Shown here: positions 44,254 through 51,131 of the stretch, piece by piece
How positions within the stretch are numbered: the stretch's first letter is position 1
Layout: each line of letters begins with the position of its first letter
Source: a virus
Direction: 5' to 3' (one strand)
Length of the DNA: 64,000 nucleotides
Virus record (IMG/VR): IMGVR_UViG_3300038424_000251
Span: 301,300 to 365,299 of that record
Made by a program: the position numbers and the translations under genes
Notes under the pieces: model-generated
What the model saw: only the letters and a program-made list of their open reading frames with translations
Database searches by the model: none
What the model was told of the DNA's origin: nothing

Positions 44254-44740
44254 AAAAACGATGGAAAAAATTCGCCTAATTGCGAGACATATTCGCAATG
44301 TGGAAGATAATTGCGTAATATTAGCAGAAAAATTATTGGCTTTGGGTGAAGTGGAATTAGCTAGAAATTTGGTTGCTAATGGAATGGTACACGATGCATC
44401 TAAATTTTTTGGTATAGAGTGGGAATATCTTTCTCTTGGAAATCCTGTAGAAGATGTTGCTAAATTGAAAATGAAATTGGCAATTCATCATCATAATTCT
44501 ACAAATAAACATCACCCCGAAGCTTGGCCGGGTGGCATTAAAGAAATGCCTGATGTATATTTGGCAGAATTTTGCTGTGATATTAAAGCAAGAAGTGAGG
44601 AATTTGGAACCGACTTACGAAATTGGATTGATGAAGTTGCAACCAAAAAATATTGCTTTACTAAAGAGGATGAAGTTTATAAAAAGGTAATGAAATTTGT
44701 TGATATGTTGTGTCCGCCGCCGTTTAAAGAAATTAAATAA
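44219..44740 (+). CDS. DUF5662-like protein with conserved His clusters
   Basis: A 173-residue protein with MVHDASKFFGIEWEYLS, LAIHHHNSTNKHHPEAW, GGIKEMPDVYLAEFCCDIKA and RSEEFGTDLRNWI, the pattern of DUF5662 proteins found in phages and bacteria. The spaced His and Asp residues recall HD-type metal phosphohydrolases, but no activity is known to me. The start shown overlaps the NADAR gene by 35 nt; an alternative ATG at 44261 would avoid this. It belongs to the NADAR transcription unit. Confidence 0.6.
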   Translation: MKRTERLRKEAEKTMEKIRLIARHIRNVEDNCVILAEKLLALGEVELARNLVANGMVHDASKFFGIEWEYLSLGNPVEDVAKLKMKLAIHHHNSTNKHHPEAWPGGIKEMPDVYLAEFCCDIKARSEEFGTDLRNWIDEVATKKYCFTKEDEVYKKVMKFVDMLCPPPFKEIK

Positions 44741-44769
44741 TTGACTTTTGTAATAAAGTGTGATATTTT
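44741..44769 (+). promoter_or_regulatory. Sigma70-like promoter, start codon 10 nt downstream
   Basis: TTGACT (44741-44746), a 17-nt spacer and TATTTT (44764-44769), then 10 nt to the ATG at 44780. The -35 begins immediately after the stop of the previous gene. Confidence 0.5.
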
Positions 44770-44779
44770 CTTTATAATT

Positions 44780-45184
44780 ATGACACCAAAATCAATAAAC
44801 ATAGCAGTGGCAGAACAAATTGAAAAATTCGGTTCTGATAAAGTAGTTAATACAGTTGTGGAGAAATTAGTTAATGCTGAAGTAATTAAACGAGCTGATG
44901 CTCTTGCTGCAGCCATTAAGTTATCGGAAGAAACTCTCCGTGAAGCTCGCAAGGCTTCTAAACCAGACCAAGTAGCTATAAACGCTGATGGTAGTAGAAA
45001 TGAAACATTTTCTCCAAAAGCATTTGAAGCCAAGAAGAAATTGGATGAAAAACTAACCAAGATTGAAAACACAGTAGTAAATGCTACTGAAAAAGGTGAA
45101 TGGGGTAAATTGTATGAATTGGTAAAGGGCGGCGCTCAGCCAACAGCAGAAACCAAACCTGATGACGCCTCAACAAATAATTAA
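44780..45184 (+). CDS. Helical hypothetical protein (134 aa)
   Basis: The ATG at 44780 (MTPKSINIAVAEQIEKFGSD) is chosen over an in-frame TTG at 44741, which lies within the -35 element. The protein is helical, with KVVNTVVEKLVNAEVIKRAD and a charged middle, and ends in a disordered Thr/Asp/Asn tail. It overlaps the next gene by 23 nt. No family is recognised. Its promoter suggests early expression. Confidence 0.5.
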   Translation: MTPKSINIAVAEQIEKFGSDKVVNTVVEKLVNAEVIKRADALAAAIKLSEETLREARKASKPDQVAINADGSRNETFSPKAFEAKKKLDEKLTKIENTVVNATEKGEWGKLYELVKGGAQPTAETKPDDASTNN

Positions 45185-45506
45185 TAGAATTCAAAAAGAA
45201 GCAGACGCTCGATTGGGTGATACCATCGAGCGTTTGTTTTTAATTTTACGAAATCGCCATACACACCAATGCTGGCGGAAGGAATGTGATTGTGAATATT
45301 GTCGGTTTATCAATGGTAAATATGTTCATGAAAAACTTGTATTACATGCATTGAAAAGACGAATTAGAGAACTTGATGATTATTGGAATGCATCTGATTA
45401 TGAATTACAGTTATTATGGCAATTACAAGCAGACCAATGGAAACAGAAAGCGAAAATTCGTTTATTGAAAAATCATAAAAAGGAATTACACGAAAATATT
45501 GTCTAA
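45162..45506 (+). CDS. Cys-cluster hypothetical protein (114 aa)
   Basis: A basic, mostly helical protein with a Cys cluster (CWRKECDCEYC, residues about 38-48) that could bind zinc. Long helices follow (EKLVLHALKRRIRELDDYWN). It overlaps its neighbours by 23 nt upstream and 1 nt downstream (TAATG), so translation is coupled. It could be a small DNA- or RNA-binding protein; this is a guess from charge and Cys content. Confidence 0.5.
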   Translation: MTPQQIINRIQKEADARLGDTIERLFLILRNRHTHQCWRKECDCEYCRFINGKYVHEKLVLHALKRRIRELDDYWNASDYELQLLWQLQADQWKQKAKIRLLKNHKKELHENIV

Positions 45507-45676
45507 TGGAAAAATATAATAAAATTTTTAAGAGAATGTTAAAATATCATTTTCATAGAGGATTGTGTTATCCATTGGATATAAACTGGTATGGAAATGA
45601 TGGTCATTATTTAAAAATAATTTTTTACATAGAACTCTTGGACAATCTTAGGGAAGTGATTCTTAAGAACGCTTGA
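45506..45676 (+). CDS. Small hypothetical protein (56 aa)
   Basis: The ATG overlaps the previous stop codon (TAATG). The 56-residue product begins MEKYNKIFKRMLKYHFHRGL and ends ELLDNLREVILKNA, a plausible small alpha/beta protein. Its last codons overlap the -35 element of the next promoter. No family is recognised. Confidence 0.5.
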   Translation: MEKYNKIFKRMLKYHFHRGLCYPLDINWYGNDGHYLKIIFYIELLDNLREVILKNA

Positions 45677-45700
45677 CATTTATGCTTTCTCTGATAAACT
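45673..45700 (+). promoter_or_regulatory. Sigma70-like promoter for RlaP-like gene
   Basis: TTGACA (45673-45678), a 16-nt spacer and TAAACT (45695-45700), then 6 nt to the ATG at 45707. The -35 is consensus and the -10 is weak. Confidence 0.5.
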
Positions 45701-45706
45701 ATCTAT

Positions 45707-46933
45707 ATGAATTTGAATTGGCTTGTTCCAAATACTATTTACATAACTCTCCACGGTTCACAGGCTTATGGCTTGAATAATGAATTGTCCGATGTTGATG
45801 TAAAAGGTATTGTAATTCCGCCTAAAGAAATAGAAAATAATCTATTTCATCGCTTTGAGCAGGCAGAAAATGATAAATCTATTGAATCATTTTTGGAGCA
45901 TTTGAAAAATCCAAAAAATCCAAAATTTGAGTCCACTCTTTACTCTTTGAAAAAGTTCATGATTTTGGCTGCTAATGTAAATCCCAATATTATTGAACTA
46001 TTGTGGACCGACCCCAGTAACCATTTTGTTTTTAAATCACCAATGGATGAATTGATGGATAGTAGAGATTTATTCTTGTCATCCAAAGCTAAATTTACAT
46101 TTTCGGGATATGCATATAGTCAATTAGCGAAAATTGAACGACACCGCAAATGGATTGTTCGTGGTGAATTGACAGAACCAAAAAGAAAAGATTTTGGTTT
46201 GCCCGAAGAACGCCCAAGACAAATGAGTGAAATCTTTGGTTTAATCAAATCCGAAGTTGAACGATGGAATCTATCACAGTTTCCATTAAGTGAAATGGAA
46301 CGCGACGAATTAAAGTCAACCATTTGGGAATTAATTCTTAATGTTTCAGAAGTGGACGTTAATGAAGGTAATTGGCCTCAAATGTATGAGGCTGGTGTCA
46401 TTGAACGTTTGTCCAAGGAATACAACTTGAAGGAAGAAGTAATTGATATTTTACAGAGAGAACGACTTTACAAAAAGGAAATAGAAGCCTACAATTCTTG
46501 GCTTAATTGGAGAAAGAATCGTAATCCAGCAAGACATGAACTTGAAGTTAAATCGGGTTACGATACCAAACATGCTTCACATCTTGTTAGGTTAATGCGA
46601 ATGGGTTTGGAAATCTTGAATGACCGCAAGGTTATTGTCAAACGTCCTGACCGTGAGGAAATCTTAGCTATTAAAAATGGTTCATGGTCTTATGAACAGG
46701 TTATTGAATTTGCAAATTCCATGCAAGTAAAATTAGATGAAGCTTATAAAACTACAACTCTTCCAAAGACTGTGAATTATGAAAAGATTAATGAACTTTA
46801 TCATAAATTGTATGAGGGGTATCATAATAAAAATTCAAATGTTATTTTTGTTCAACCTTCCTGTAATCCTGAACCTATCGGTGTAGGCAGGATATCAGAT
46901 GGACAACCTCTTGAAAATAAATTTTACATGTGA
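45707..46933 (+). CDS. RlaP-like nucleotidyltransferase
   Basis: A 408-residue protein with the DNA polymerase beta superfamily motif HGSQAYGLNNELSDVDVKGI (residues about 16-35). It contains the G-S and D-x-D elements that bind nucleotide and metal. The following GIVIPPKEIENNLFHRF fits the PF10127 (RlaP) family, named for association with RNA ligase operons in RNA repair. Later segments (ARHELEVKSGYDTKHASHLV, RLMRMGLEIL) are also family-typical. No RNA ligase lies in this window. T4 repairs tRNA cut by host nucleases, so an anti-defence RNA repair role is possible but unproven. Confidence 0.75.
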   Translation: MNLNWLVPNTIYITLHGSQAYGLNNELSDVDVKGIVIPPKEIENNLFHRFEQAENDKSIESFLEHLKNPKNPKFESTLYSLKKFMILAANVNPNIIELLWTDPSNHFVFKSPMDELMDSRDLFLSSKAKFTFSGYAYSQLAKIERHRKWIVRGELTEPKRKDFGLPEERPRQMSEIFGLIKSEVERWNLSQFPLSEMERDELKSTIWELILNVSEVDVNEGNWPQMYEAGVIERLSKEYNLKEEVIDILQRERLYKKEIEAYNSWLNWRKNRNPARHELEVKSGYDTKHASHLVRLMRMGLEILNDRKVIVKRPDREEILAIKNGSWSYEQVIEFANSMQVKLDEAYKTTTLPKTVNYEKINELYHKLYEGYHNKNSNVIFVQPSCNPEPIGVGRISDGQPLENKFYM

Positions 46934-46935
46934 TT

Positions 46936-47145
46936 ATGAAAATTACACCAAAACAAAGATTTACATTTCAAATAGCAGCTGAAAAAATTATTATAGATAT
47001 AACTTCTAAGAACGAACCTTGGTCGTCAAGAGTTTTAGCCGATGAAATTGTTAATATGGTTTTGAATACTTTGGAAAGAAAAAGAAAATCACCAAAAGGT
47101 AAAGAACTAAAACCTTGGTTAGCTTTTGGGTTTAAGTCAAAGTAA
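46936..47145 (+). CDS. Small hypothetical protein (69 aa)
   Basis: The ATG at 46936 is preferred over a GTG two codons upstream that overlaps the previous stop. The product starts MKITPKQRFTFQIAAEKIII, has a helical body, and ends in a basic stretch (ERKRKSPKGKELKPWLAFGF). It lies in the accessory cluster downstream of the nucleotidyltransferase. No family is recognised. Confidence 0.45.
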   Translation: MKITPKQRFTFQIAAEKIIIDITSKNEPWSSRVLADEIVNMVLNTLERKRKSPKGKELKPWLAFGFKSK

Positions 47146-47155
47146 TTATTAAAGT

Positions 47156-47380
47156 ATGGCAATTCCACTTAAAAAATTGATTGAAAATCCACACATATTG
47201 GATGAATTTTATGAAAAACATAGGGATTATTGTGCGTATTGCAAAGTTCCATTACAAGGTTTTATCACCGGTAGAAACAAATGCCCAAAGGGTGTTTGTT
47301 GTGATGATTGCTATTATGAAAAACTGGGAGAAGTTATAGAGCGCTACCCAATTTGTTCACCAAGAATTCGACGTGGATAA
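47156..47380 (+). CDS. Cys-rich zinc-binding hypothetical protein (74 aa)
   Basis: A 74-residue protein. CAYCKVPLQG followed about 20 residues later by CPKGVCCDDC gives two Cys pairs with the spacing of a zinc ribbon or treble-clef finger. The end is basic (CSPRIRRG). It may bind nucleic acid. It is in the same direction as its neighbours, with gaps of 10 and 3 nt. Confidence 0.5.
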   Translation: MAIPLKKLIENPHILDEFYEKHRDYCAYCKVPLQGFITGRNKCPKGVCCDDCYYEKLGEVIERYPICSPRIRRG

Positions 47381-47383
47381 ACT

Positions 47384-47686
47384 ATGACAAATAAGCGACT
47401 TGTATTACAGTGGGAAAATTTATCCATCAAATTTAAATCTGATAATTCCATGCGACCTTTAAAGGATATGTTTCTTGTCTGCTTGGGAGAACGTGAATGT
47501 AATATTAATGACAGGGGAAAAAAGGAGAGACTTGTGATTTTTGATGAAGGCGGTGGATGTGATGAAGGTGCCCCTATATTTTTTTGTAAATCAGATAATA
47601 AAGATAATTGTTGGATATTTGCATGGAATAGTAAAGAAGAAATTTTTATAAAAAGTAATATAGGAAAGTTTATAAAAAATGAATGA
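47384..47686 (+). CDS. Hypothetical beta-rich protein (100 aa)
   Basis: A 100-residue protein with alternating hydrophobic strands (MTNKRLVLQWENLSIKFKSD, FLVCLGERECNIND, NCWIFAWNSKEEIFIK). It ends in NIGKFIKNE and overlaps the next gene by 8 nt. It resembles a small beta-barrel by pattern only. No family is recognised. Confidence 0.45.
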   Translation: MTNKRLVLQWENLSIKFKSDNSMRPLKDMFLVCLGERECNINDRGKKERLVIFDEGGGCDEGAPIFFCKSDNKDNCWIFAWNSKEEIFIKSNIGKFIKNE

Positions 47687-48176
47687 TAGATTAAAATTAA
47701 GTCATCATTATCCGGGTGCTTATCATTTACCGAATGATTTGTGGACACCGGAAGAAATTGAAGAAGCGGGGTTTATTTTTGTAGAATATCCAACATTTAT
47801 TCATCAATTTGATGACCCCACCCATCCTATAATGAAATCGTATATTGATGGAACTGTTCCTAATGTATTACCAATGATTTGTAAAACAGCCAGATATTGT
47901 GGTGTAGGATACACAAAAACTTATGACCTTGATGCCGGCAGGTGGAGAGGTATTGAAAGTGTGTTTGATTATTTTAGTAAAAAAGATATTTTTAAACCTA
48001 TGATTTTAAAATGGATGAAAGATCAGAAATATCATTACGTTCATAGAATATCATTGGAAGATTCTCCGTTTATTTGGAAAGGAACCTTTGGAAGTTCAGA
48101 AATGTATTACCACAGACATGCCGTACATGTTAGAGGAACTAAATTGCCTATAAATCACAATTATGAAAAATGTTAA
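47679..48176 (+). CDS. Hypothetical protein (165 aa)
   Basis: A 165-residue protein rich in aromatic and His residues (KLSHHYPGAYHLPNDLWTPE, YHYVHRISLEDSPFIWKG, MYYHRHAVHVRGTKLP). No known motif is recognised. The overlaps with both neighbours (8 and 14 nt) place it in a tightly packed unit with other small accessory genes. Confidence 0.45.
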   Translation: MNDRLKLSHHYPGAYHLPNDLWTPEEIEEAGFIFVEYPTFIHQFDDPTHPIMKSYIDGTVPNVLPMICKTARYCGVGYTKTYDLDAGRWRGIESVFDYFSKKDIFKPMILKWMKDQKYHYVHRISLEDSPFIWKGTFGSSEMYYHRHAVHVRGTKLPINHNYEKC

Positions 48177-48429
48177 ATATGTTGATCCCAAAACAGTAAA
48201 ACTTATTGATTTGGTGAGAGATAATAAGGTTGTAAGATTTGTTTATTTCAGGGATAATGAATTTTGGTATCAACACCAAGATGGATTTTTATTTCCAATT
48301 TCTCTTCAAGAAGCCACTACAGGTCGTGCTACATTCCTTGCCGAAGATAAAGCAATCTATTTTATGCGTTGGATGAAACGTTATATTGAAGTGTGTAAAA
48401 CTGAGGATGTAAATAATACTACAAATTAA
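48163..48429 (+). CDS. Hypothetical protein (88 aa), last of accessory cluster
   Basis: An 88-residue protein (MKNVKYVDPKTVKLIDLVRD, FVYFRDNEFWYQHQDGFLFP) with a strand-rich body and a C-terminal helix (AIYFMRWMKRYIEVCK). It ends 7 nt before the convergent minus-strand block. No terminator hairpin is visible in that gap. No family is recognised. Confidence 0.45.
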   Translation: MKNVKYVDPKTVKLIDLVRDNKVVRFVYFRDNEFWYQHQDGFLFPISLQEATTGRATFLAEDKAIYFMRWMKRYIEVCKTEDVNNTTN

Positions 48430-48436
48430 GTAGATA

Positions 48437-48970
48437 TTATCCTTCTTTTGGTTTTTTAACAACCCAAGGTTTTATTATCTTGCTTAGAGGAACTGTTGGA
48501 ACAGGTGCAATTGGTGTAGGGCCTTGGCTAAGTTTAGATACATTATATTCATATTTGTAAGCGTTAAAAATTCTGTATGTAAGACTTTCAGTATAACGCT
48601 GAAGTAATATAAGTTTTTCTTGAGCTGTAAACAGGTCGTCTCCTATTTTATGGGGGTCTGTGGATTTTAATCTCCTTCTTTTTAAATCTACATTATTAAA
48701 TTCCAAGTAATCACCAAAAGTATAATCGTGTATGTTATCAGCGATATCTTTTACTGATTTAACAACTTTCATTTTATCTCTAAAATCATTATAATAGTAT
48801 GATGGAAGAAATTTTCCTTGAGGACCACTAACATTACTAATTGTTTTTGATACTGATACGAATGGAATTCCTCTTAAATGTCTAAAATTTGAGTCAAGAT
48901 ACATTGCGTAATTTTCCTTATTGCCATCTACGAAAACAATAACTGAGGGGGTGGGTAAACTTTCCAACAA
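48437..48970 (-). CDS. Hypothetical protein, probably reached by frameshift
   Basis: From the TTG at 48970 this encodes 177 residues (MLESLPTPSVIVFVDGNKEN, ending IIKPWVVKKPKEG). The frame is open back to 49072, and the extra codons read like protein (GETTRSGRTPLDVNHIVDLL), with no ATG or GTG. It overlaps the end of the upstream gene at an A9 run in the -1 frame. The product may therefore be the C-terminal part of a 49815-48437 fusion made by -1 frameshifting, or the two frames may be one gene split by a one-base assembly error. Its role is unknown. Confidence 0.45.
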   Translation of the reverse strand: MLESLPTPSVIVFVDGNKENYAMYLDSNFRHLRGIPFVSVSKTISNVSGPQGKFLPSYYYNDFRDKMKVVKSVKDIADNIHDYTFGDYLEFNNVDLKRRRLKSTDPHKIGDDLFTAQEKLILLQRYTESLTYRIFNAYKYEYNVSKLSQGPTPIAPVPTVPLSKIIKPWVVKKPKEG

Positions 48971-49032
48971 ATCTACAATATGATTGACATCTAATGGAGT
49001 TCTGCCGCTTCTTGTCGTTTCTCCAACTTCAT

Positions 49033-49815
49033 TTAATTTTTTTTTAAGTGTTGTTCGGTAAGACTTTCTTCTTCATCCGATACTTCACCTATTCTTGGAG
49101 CAGGTGCTGAAATTTCTTGTTGTGGAATTGCAGAAGCAATTTCGTCCAAGGATTGTATTTCAAAATATCTTTCCATTTTTCTACCCATATCTTCGTAAAG
49201 AGCATTTAATTGCTGAAGACCACCGTAACATTCTTTGGCTCGTTTTGAAAAATCTTTGGTAATCTTTTTTACTTCATTAAAATCTCTTTTGACAACTTCG
49301 GCTTGAAAATAATCACCAGATTCGGTCATAGCGTAAGATTCTGCCATTTGACCAATTTCAGAAAGATTTTTTGCCATTTCCATTAAAGCCGTTTCACATC
49401 GTAAAACTTTTCCATATTCGTTGAATTTGCTAACCTTCTCCATCAATTCTTTTTTTTGTTGTGGGGAAAGTTTTTTAACTTCATCACCAAATCTAGCACC
49501 ACCATCTCTGGGAATATTGGATAAATTTTCAACAATTTTCTTTAGACTAAACTCTTGTACTTCTAAATTTTCTTTCATAAGATTTTCGGTTTCTTCTTCT
49601 TTCCCAAACATTTTATCTTGACAGTTTTGGCAAAGACCACTAATTCTAAATTCTTTTCTACTTTGTTCATCACGAAATTTATTCACATCTACAGGTTTAT
49701 GACAGAAAGGACAAATTTTATCGATAATAGCTTTTTTTCTGTCAATGCCCGTTAATCTCTTGATATCAGTATCAAGTTGTGGATCTTTTTCAGCTGGGCT
49801 CCAATCGCCATTCAT
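49033..49815 (-). CDS. Zinc-ribbon helical protein, late minus-strand gene
   Basis: The ATG at 49815 (MNGDWSPAEKDPQLDTDIKR) is preferred over 49845, which lies upstream of the TATTTATA on this strand and overlaps the previous gene. The 260 residues contain a zinc ribbon (ICPFCHKPVD, then FRDEQSRKEFRISGLCQNCQ), a pattern seen in several phage proteins. A long helical domain and an acidic Pro/Ser/Glu tail ending EQHLKKN follow. It has no known function. Late expression and position beside scaffold and capsid genes suggest a head-related role. Confidence 0.55.
   Translation of the reverse strand: MNGDWSPAEKDPQLDTDIKRLTGIDRKKAIIDKICPFCHKPVDVNKFRDEQSRKEFRISGLCQNCQDKMFGKEEETENLMKENLEVQEFSLKKIVENLSNIPRDGGARFGDEVKKLSPQQKKELMEKVSKFNEYGKVLRCETALMEMAKNLSEIGQMAESYAMTESGDYFQAEVVKRDFNEVKKITKDFSKRAKECYGGLQQLNALYEDMGRKMERYFEIQSLDEIASAIPQQEISAPAPRIGEVSDEEESLTEQHLKKN
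49036..49048 (-). other. Candidate -1 frameshift site at A9 run
   Basis: On the minus strand the sequence reads C-TTA-AAA-AAA-AAT-TAA in the frame of the 260-aa gene. Slipping back one base at the A9 run avoids the TAA and joins the frame of the downstream gene. Confidence 0.4.
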
Positions 49816-49820
49816 ATGTC

Positions 49821-50123
49821 TTATAAATAGGGCCGGTTTTCCCATTTTTGCTTATAATTAGCAAAATATTCTTCAAGGTCTTTAAATTTTAGGAATGTTC
49901 GTTTTTCTTTTTTTGTTCTATCTTCAATAATAAAACCTGTGCCTTTTTTATGGCTTAATCTCATTTCTGGTCTTTTAAGAGCATAATAAAACATACCATC
50001 ATTTTTAAAACCCATATCTTCAAGATACATAGCATCGGTTGCTTTCCAATTATCAACCGGAGTTAATCCTTTATCACGTTCGTCGCTAACAATATGTTTT
50101 AATAATTCTGTAAGTTTAATCAT
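49821..50123 (-). CDS. Small head-internal candidate (100 aa)
   Basis: A 100-residue protein that begins MIKLTELLKHIVSDERDKGL, close to the targeting-like motif of the genes at 58046 and 56314. The rest is a basic alpha/beta domain (MYLEDMGFKNDGMFYYALKR, FIIEDRTKKEKRTFLKF). It lies 1 nt downstream of the 259-aa gene, so it is co-translated with it. No family is recognised. Confidence 0.5.
   Translation of the reverse strand: MIKLTELLKHIVSDERDKGLTPVDNWKATDAMYLEDMGFKNDGMFYYALKRPEMRLSHKKGTGFIIEDRTKKEKRTFLKFKDLEEYFANYKQKWENRPYL
49822..49829 (-). promoter_or_regulatory. Late promoter TATTTATA on minus strand
   Basis: The minus strand reads TATTTATA, AGACAT, then the ATG at 49815: a 6-nt gap and no Shine-Dalgarno, like several plus-strand copies. 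Confidence 0.6.
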
Positions 50124-50124
50124 A

Positions 50125-50904
50125 TTATAGGTCTAATTTTTTTAGAAATTCTACAAGAATAGCCGCGCCTTTAATATCATCTTTAAATAAAATAGATTTG
50201 GTAACGATGATATCTTCTTTTTCTTCTTCTTTTTCTTGTTGTTCAGGTTCAGCGGCTGGTGGAATTGGAGAACCCGGAGGAACTGCACCTTGAGGAAATG
50301 TTGGTGGTCCACCAAGACCGCCTGCGCTACCTAATCCAGCTTCAGTACCGCCAAGACCAGTAGCCATTTGTTTCTCTTGTTCTTTTTTCTTTTTTTCTTC
50401 GTCAGATATTGGTCTGTCATGTTTTTGAAAAGCTGTAAAAGAAAATTGACCACTATCTTTCATTTTCTTAATAACGGTAACATGACTGGTTCCAAATGGG
50501 TCTGTAGTTTTATACCATATTTCGGTTCTAGCAGTAGTGGTTGGTTTCTTTTCTTTGAAATTGTCCAATGCAGCTAATTCTCTTGGTGAAAAGGGTTGAC
50601 CGATGTAAGGTTTTATATATGTTGCCCATTCTTCTTTTACATGAAATGTGGTTGATACTGGGTCAATTGAAGTAGATTCTTCACCTACTTCATCAAGATA
50701 CATCGGTTCACGAATATCTTTAAGAATTGACAATACTGCTTTTTTGGTTTTTAATTCAGCTAAAGAATTAGCAAAATCATCAATATCAGAGTCACTCATT
50801 GAATTTGCTACTTTTCTAACATATGCACTTCCATAATCAGGGTCATGTTTTGCATGTCTTACTTTTTTAAAAAATTCTTGTTGGTTTAATGATTTGCTGG
50901 GCAT
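50125..50904 (-). CDS. Hypothetical protein with Gly/Pro linker (259 aa)
   Basis: Residues 1-165 are a helical and mixed domain (MPSKSLNQQEFFKKVRHAKH, VRKVANSMSDSDIDDFANSL). Residues 175-220 are a Gly/Ala/Pro-rich linker like that of the portal extension. A Glu-rich stretch and a short C-terminal helix ending LVEFLKKLDL follow. It is the first gene of the minus-strand block. The linker type is shared with the portal protein and the protein at 40361, suggesting that these proteins belong to the same structure. Confidence 0.5.
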   Translation of the reverse strand: MPSKSLNQQEFFKKVRHAKHDPDYGSAYVRKVANSMSDSDIDDFANSLAELKTKKAVLSILKDIREPMYLDEVGEESTSIDPVSTTFHVKEEWATYIKPYIGQPFSPRELAALDNFKEKKPTTTARTEIWYKTTDPFGTSHVTVIKKMKDSGQFSFTAFQKHDRPISDEEKKKKEQEKQMATGLGGTEAGLGSAGGLGGPPTFPQGAVPPGSPIPPAAEPEQQEKEEEKEDIIVTKSILFKDDIKGAAILVEFLKKLDL

Positions 50905-50905
50905 A

Positions 50906-50917
50906 CATAAATAAATA
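50906..50917 (-). promoter_or_regulatory. Late promoter variants TATTTATT/TATTTATG, minus strand
   Basis: The minus strand reads TATTTATTTATGTATG, giving two overlapping one-mismatch octamers (50917-50910 and 50913-50906) directly before the ATG at 50904. Confidence 0.4.
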
Positions 50918-50979
50918 TTACATAATTTTAGTTAAATATCAGTTTCTTTAAGGTAAGATATAGTTTCATTTCATAATAG

Positions 50980-51001
50980 AATTTTATTATTTAATAAAAT
51001 T
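50980..51001. repeat. AT-rich inverted repeat in divergent intergenic region
   Basis: AATTTTATTA (50980-50989) and TAATAAAATT (50992-51001) are perfect inverted arms with a 2-nt centre. They lie in the 227-nt gap between the divergent minus block and the scaffold gene. This could be an operator, a weak bidirectional terminator or chance in AT-rich DNA. The rest of the gap holds a late promoter and no gene. Confidence 0.35.
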
Positions 51002-51026
51002 TTTTGTATTTTAGAAAATATAATAC

Positions 51027-51034
51027 TATTTATA
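51027..51034 (+). promoter_or_regulatory. Late promoter TATTTATA for scaffold-capsid operon
   Basis: The octamer lies 97 nt before the scaffold ATG, leaving the longest leader in the set. Confidence 0.6.
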
Positions 51035-51131
51035 TTACAGAAATGCAGTAATTTCTATTTGCTGCCACGTATTCAAAAACGTAAACTTCATTGGAGTTCA
51101 AATAACTTCAGAAAACAAAGAAAACAATTTT

